Positions 61,679 to 64,000 of a DNA stretch of 64,000 bases are shown here, piece by piece; within the stretch, counting starts at the first letter, position 1; each line of letters begins with the position of its first letter. Position numbers and translations under genes: made by a program. The notes under the pieces are model-generated. The model had not been told where the DNA came from, did no database searches, and worked only from the letters and a program-made list of their open reading frames with translations. The stretch is taken from contig NZ_DKGQ01000025.1 of the NCBI RefSeq assembly GCF_002453355.1, positions 34,139-98,138 on the forward strand, read 5' to 3'. The stretch is from Psychrobacter sp. UBA6766 (GTDB taxonomy: Bacteria > Pseudomonadota > Gammaproteobacteria > Pseudomonadales > Moraxellaceae).

Positions 61679-64000
61679 TTAATGACTAATGATTTCCTTT
61701 AAATGATAAAGTAAATCGTGCGCTTGCTTTGGTGTTAGGTTGTCAGGATTAATCGCTGCAAGCTCTTCTTGTAAGCTAAATATTTGATTTTGCTGTGGAA
61801 TGGTAGTAGTGCTTTGACTTGGGCGAACGCTGTCTTCCTTCATTTTCTTTGATTCACTAAGATACGCCTGTGCTCTTTTATCCTTTACTGACTTAGTTAA
61901 TTCATTTTTATCATCAATGGTTTTTACACTTTCAGTTTTTAAATTATCTACTAAATACCGTTTAGCATCATTTAATACCTGCGTAGGAATCCCCGCCATT
62001 TTTGCCACATGCAATCCAAAGCTGGAGCTTGCCGCGCCGTCCTTGATTTGATGCAGTAGCAGCAGTTGACCATCGACTTCACTAGCGGCGACGTGGACGT
62101 TGCGGATAAAATTTTCATTGCTTCCGCTATTTTCTTTATAGTTTTGCGCCAATTTTGTCAGCTCAAAGTAGTGAGTGGCAAATAAGGTCAGGCAACCAAT
62201 ATCAATTAGCCTGTTGACGCAAGCATGGGCGATTGCTAGTCCATCCGTGGTTGCCGTTCCGCGACCGACTTCATCCATGAGTACCAGCGATTTATTAGTC
62301 GCTTGGTTAAGAATATTAGCCGTTTCAATCATCTCAACCATAAAAGTTGATTTACCGCCTGCCAAGTCATCAGCCGAGCCAATTCGGGTAAAAATTCGGT
62401 CTATGTCACCGATATGAGCGCTAGCTGCTGGGACAAAGCTGCCGCAATGGGCAAGTAGGACAATTAACGCGGTTTGACGCATATAGGTCGATTTACCGCC
62501 CATATTAGGGCCAGTAATCATAAGTAGGCGCTCAGGATAATCATCACTGCCGAGCGCACAGTCATTGGCGACAAAATGGTTCGTGGGTTGAATGCTGTTG
62601 CTCTGATTAATGCTATTAACAGTATTTTGAGTATTGGTAGGATTTAATGCCGCTTCAACGACGACATGGCGACCTTGCTTGATATCAATGCTGGTTTGGC
62701 TATCATTTTCCGAATATCGGCCATTTCTTGAAAAATTGCCATTTTTAGAATCATTGCTCATTATAGGGCGTTGCCAGTTATAAGACGTTGCTAGATGTGC
62801 CCAATTACTGAGCACATCTATTTGCGCGATAGCCGCGCTCAGTTGTTGCAGTTCAGCCAAGTGGCTACCTAATATGGTTAACAGCTCATGATACAGCTGT
62901 TTTTCACGAGTTAGAGCTAATGACTGCGCGCTTAGATATTCGGTCTCAACGTTTTTTAGTTCATCGGTGATAAAGCGCTCGCTACTTTTTAACGTTTGCC
63001 GACGGATAAAATGCGCAGGGGTATTTTTCGCTTGCATTTTAGGTAATTCAAAATAAAAACCGCTGACCTTATTAAAGCCGACTTTTAGACTTGGTAATTG
63101 GTTATCGATACGCGCGCGCTCTAGCATCTCATCTAACGTTACTTGGATATTGTCATGCAAGTGGGTGAGGCGGTCAAACTCTTCGTCATAGCCCGTGGCT
63201 AGCATGCCACCATCTCGGATATGAGCAGGTGGCTCTATGACAATAGCGCGCTCAATCAGCTCGGCGACAGATTGTACCGCAGGTAACTGCTCCGGCAATT
63301 GCTGCATCAGCATGGGCAACAGTCCTGCTTGCTCATGGCTGATACTGGCAGTGCTCAGTAAGTCGCTCAGCTGAACGCTACTTCTAATACCGTCAGCCAA
63401 TTTACGCAGGTCACGCGGCTTGGCGCTCATTAAACCAATTCGGCTAGTGATACGCTCGATATCGCCAATCGAATTTAACGTTTCGCGTAGGCGGCTGACC
63501 AATAAATCATTTTCTAAGTTTTCATTAACCCGCTTATTTTCGTCAGCTTGATTTGTTTTCTGCAAAAGACTAGTGATTGCATCTAAACGCAAATTAATAC
63601 GCGCATGCTGCCGCAGCGGGCGCTTCATTTGTTGCACAAGCAAGCGACGTCCCATCGGGGTTTGGCAGTGATTAAGCACAGATATCAGCGATGTACCATT
63701 ACTGCTAACGGGGGTAAAGAGCTCAAGATTTTGCTGACTATTGGCATCAATGATTAGATAATCGTCACTATACTCGACTATGAGTTGATTGACTTGTGGG
63801 ATATGACGTTGCTGGGTTTGCCGTGCATAATGAATAAGAGCTGCACAGCTAGATTGAGCTAACGGTACATCGCTAATCCCTAAGCCATCGAGACGTTGCA
63901 CCTGAAACTGTTGACAAAGGGTTTCATTGGCATGCTGACGATGAAAGTCATTGGCAGCAACTTCTATAATAGGGCAGTCAAGATTTTGCCGTAGCCACAA
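61679..64000 (-). CDS. mutS: DNA mismatch repair protein MutS (5' part outside the window)
   Basis: The visible 773 residues are the C-terminal part; the start lies beyond the right edge. Connector, lever and clamp domains lead to the ATPase domain with Walker A GPNMGGKST, DDLAGGKSTFMVEM, Walker B LVLMDEVGRGTATTDG and the helix-turn-helix end. MutS recognises mismatches and recruits MutL. Departures from E. coli are an Asn/Ser/Thr-rich insert of about 40 residues just before Walker A and a charged insert before the C-terminal MutL/beta-clamp region. The missing N-terminus should hold the Phe-X-Glu mismatch-reading domain. Confidence 0.96.
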   Translation of the reverse strand: MWLRQNLDCPIIEVAANDFHRQHANETLCQQFQVQRLDGLGISDVPLAQSSCAALIHYARQTQQRHIPQVNQLIVEYSDDYLIIDANSQQNLELFTPVSSNGTSLISVLNHCQTPMGRRLLVQQMKRPLRQHARINLRLDAITSLLQKTNQADENKRVNENLENDLLVSRLRETLNSIGDIERITSRIGLMSAKPRDLRKLADGIRSSVQLSDLLSTASISHEQAGLLPMLMQQLPEQLPAVQSVAELIERAIVIEPPAHIRDGGMLATGYDEEFDRLTHLHDNIQVTLDEMLERARIDNQLPSLKVGFNKVSGFYFELPKMQAKNTPAHFIRRQTLKSSERFITDELKNVETEYLSAQSLALTREKQLYHELLTILGSHLAELQQLSAAIAQIDVLSNWAHLATSYNWQRPIMSNDSKNGNFSRNGRYSENDSQTSIDIKQGRHVVVEAALNPTNTQNTVNSINQSNSIQPTNHFVANDCALGSDDYPERLLMITGPNMGGKSTYMRQTALIVLLAHCGSFVPAASAHIGDIDRIFTRIGSADDLAGGKSTFMVEMIETANILNQATNKSLVLMDEVGRGTATTDGLAIAHACVNRLIDIGCLTLFATHYFELTKLAQNYKENSGSNENFIRNVHVAASEVDGQLLLLHQIKDGAASSSFGLHVAKMAGIPTQVLNDAKRYLVDNLKTESVKTIDDKNELTKSVKDKRAQAYLSESKKMKEDSVRPSQSTTTIPQQNQIFSLQEELAAINPDNLTPKQAHDLLYHLKEIISH

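Overview
The window reads as ordinary chromosome of a gamma-proteobacterium of the Moraxellaceae, most like Psychrobacter. Pointers are the moderately low GC, the lptM-lysA-dapF-xerC block, rpoN followed by hpf, a wax ester synthase (WS/DGAT), scattered type II secretion genes, and an acidic, Asn/Ser-rich protein style with long low-complexity tails. No phage, plasmid or CRISPR array is visible. The only clear insertion sequence is a tnpB-only IS200/IS605-type element.

Layout. Bases 1-4.9 kb: LptM-like lipoprotein, lysine/peptidoglycan genes (lysA, dapF), xerC and a convergent nitrilase-family amidase. 5.3-13.6 kb: sigma-54 (rpoN), hpf, thiS, a DUF423 membrane protein, sigma-32 (rpoH), a TusA-like protein, a BepA-like M48 protease, yqeY and rpsU. 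14-20.9 kb: two lipoproteins (one a cytochrome c5), tsaD, crcB, metR and a polyamine-type ABC transporter (potABC-like, no binding protein). 21.4-31.7 kb: carbonic anhydrase, glyoxalase I, a cytochrome c' lipoprotein, ribA-hemF, dxs, suhB, WS/DGAT and thiG. 32-35 kb: gspE, an exported RidA and a hotdog protein.

35.2-40.4 kb is the most accessory-looking part: the tnpB element, a two-gene McrB/McrC-type restriction module, and tRNA-Pro, tRNA-Arg and tRNA-His genes in two promoter-terminator units. 40.9-45.5 kb: an AraC regulator, an unrecognised 356-residue protein, gspF and gspG. 45.8-51.3 kb: a free-standing copy of the DsbD alpha domain directly before full-length DsbD, then phospholipase A (pldA) and comF. 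51.6-61.1 kb: a complete minor-pilin/PilY1 operon (fimU-pilV-pilW-pilX-pilY1-pilE-pilE2), then two separate major-pilin-like genes, each with a sigma-54-type -24/-12 promoter. The window ends with fdxA and a mutS cut by the right edge.

How the parts connect. RpoN at 5.3 kb is the expected polymerase partner for the pilin promoters at 59.95 and 60.69 kb. GspE, GspF and GspG belong to one secretion machine although they lie up to 12 kb apart, and share ancestry with the pilus system. DsbD supplies reductant to the periplasm. The best candidates for something new are the McrBC pair, in which an apparent winged-helix insert between Walker A and Walker B may replace the usual N-terminal DNA reader; the tnpB whose RuvC-II glutamate is not where expected; the tandem pilin genes with independent sigma-54 promoters; and the DsbD alpha-domain duplication.
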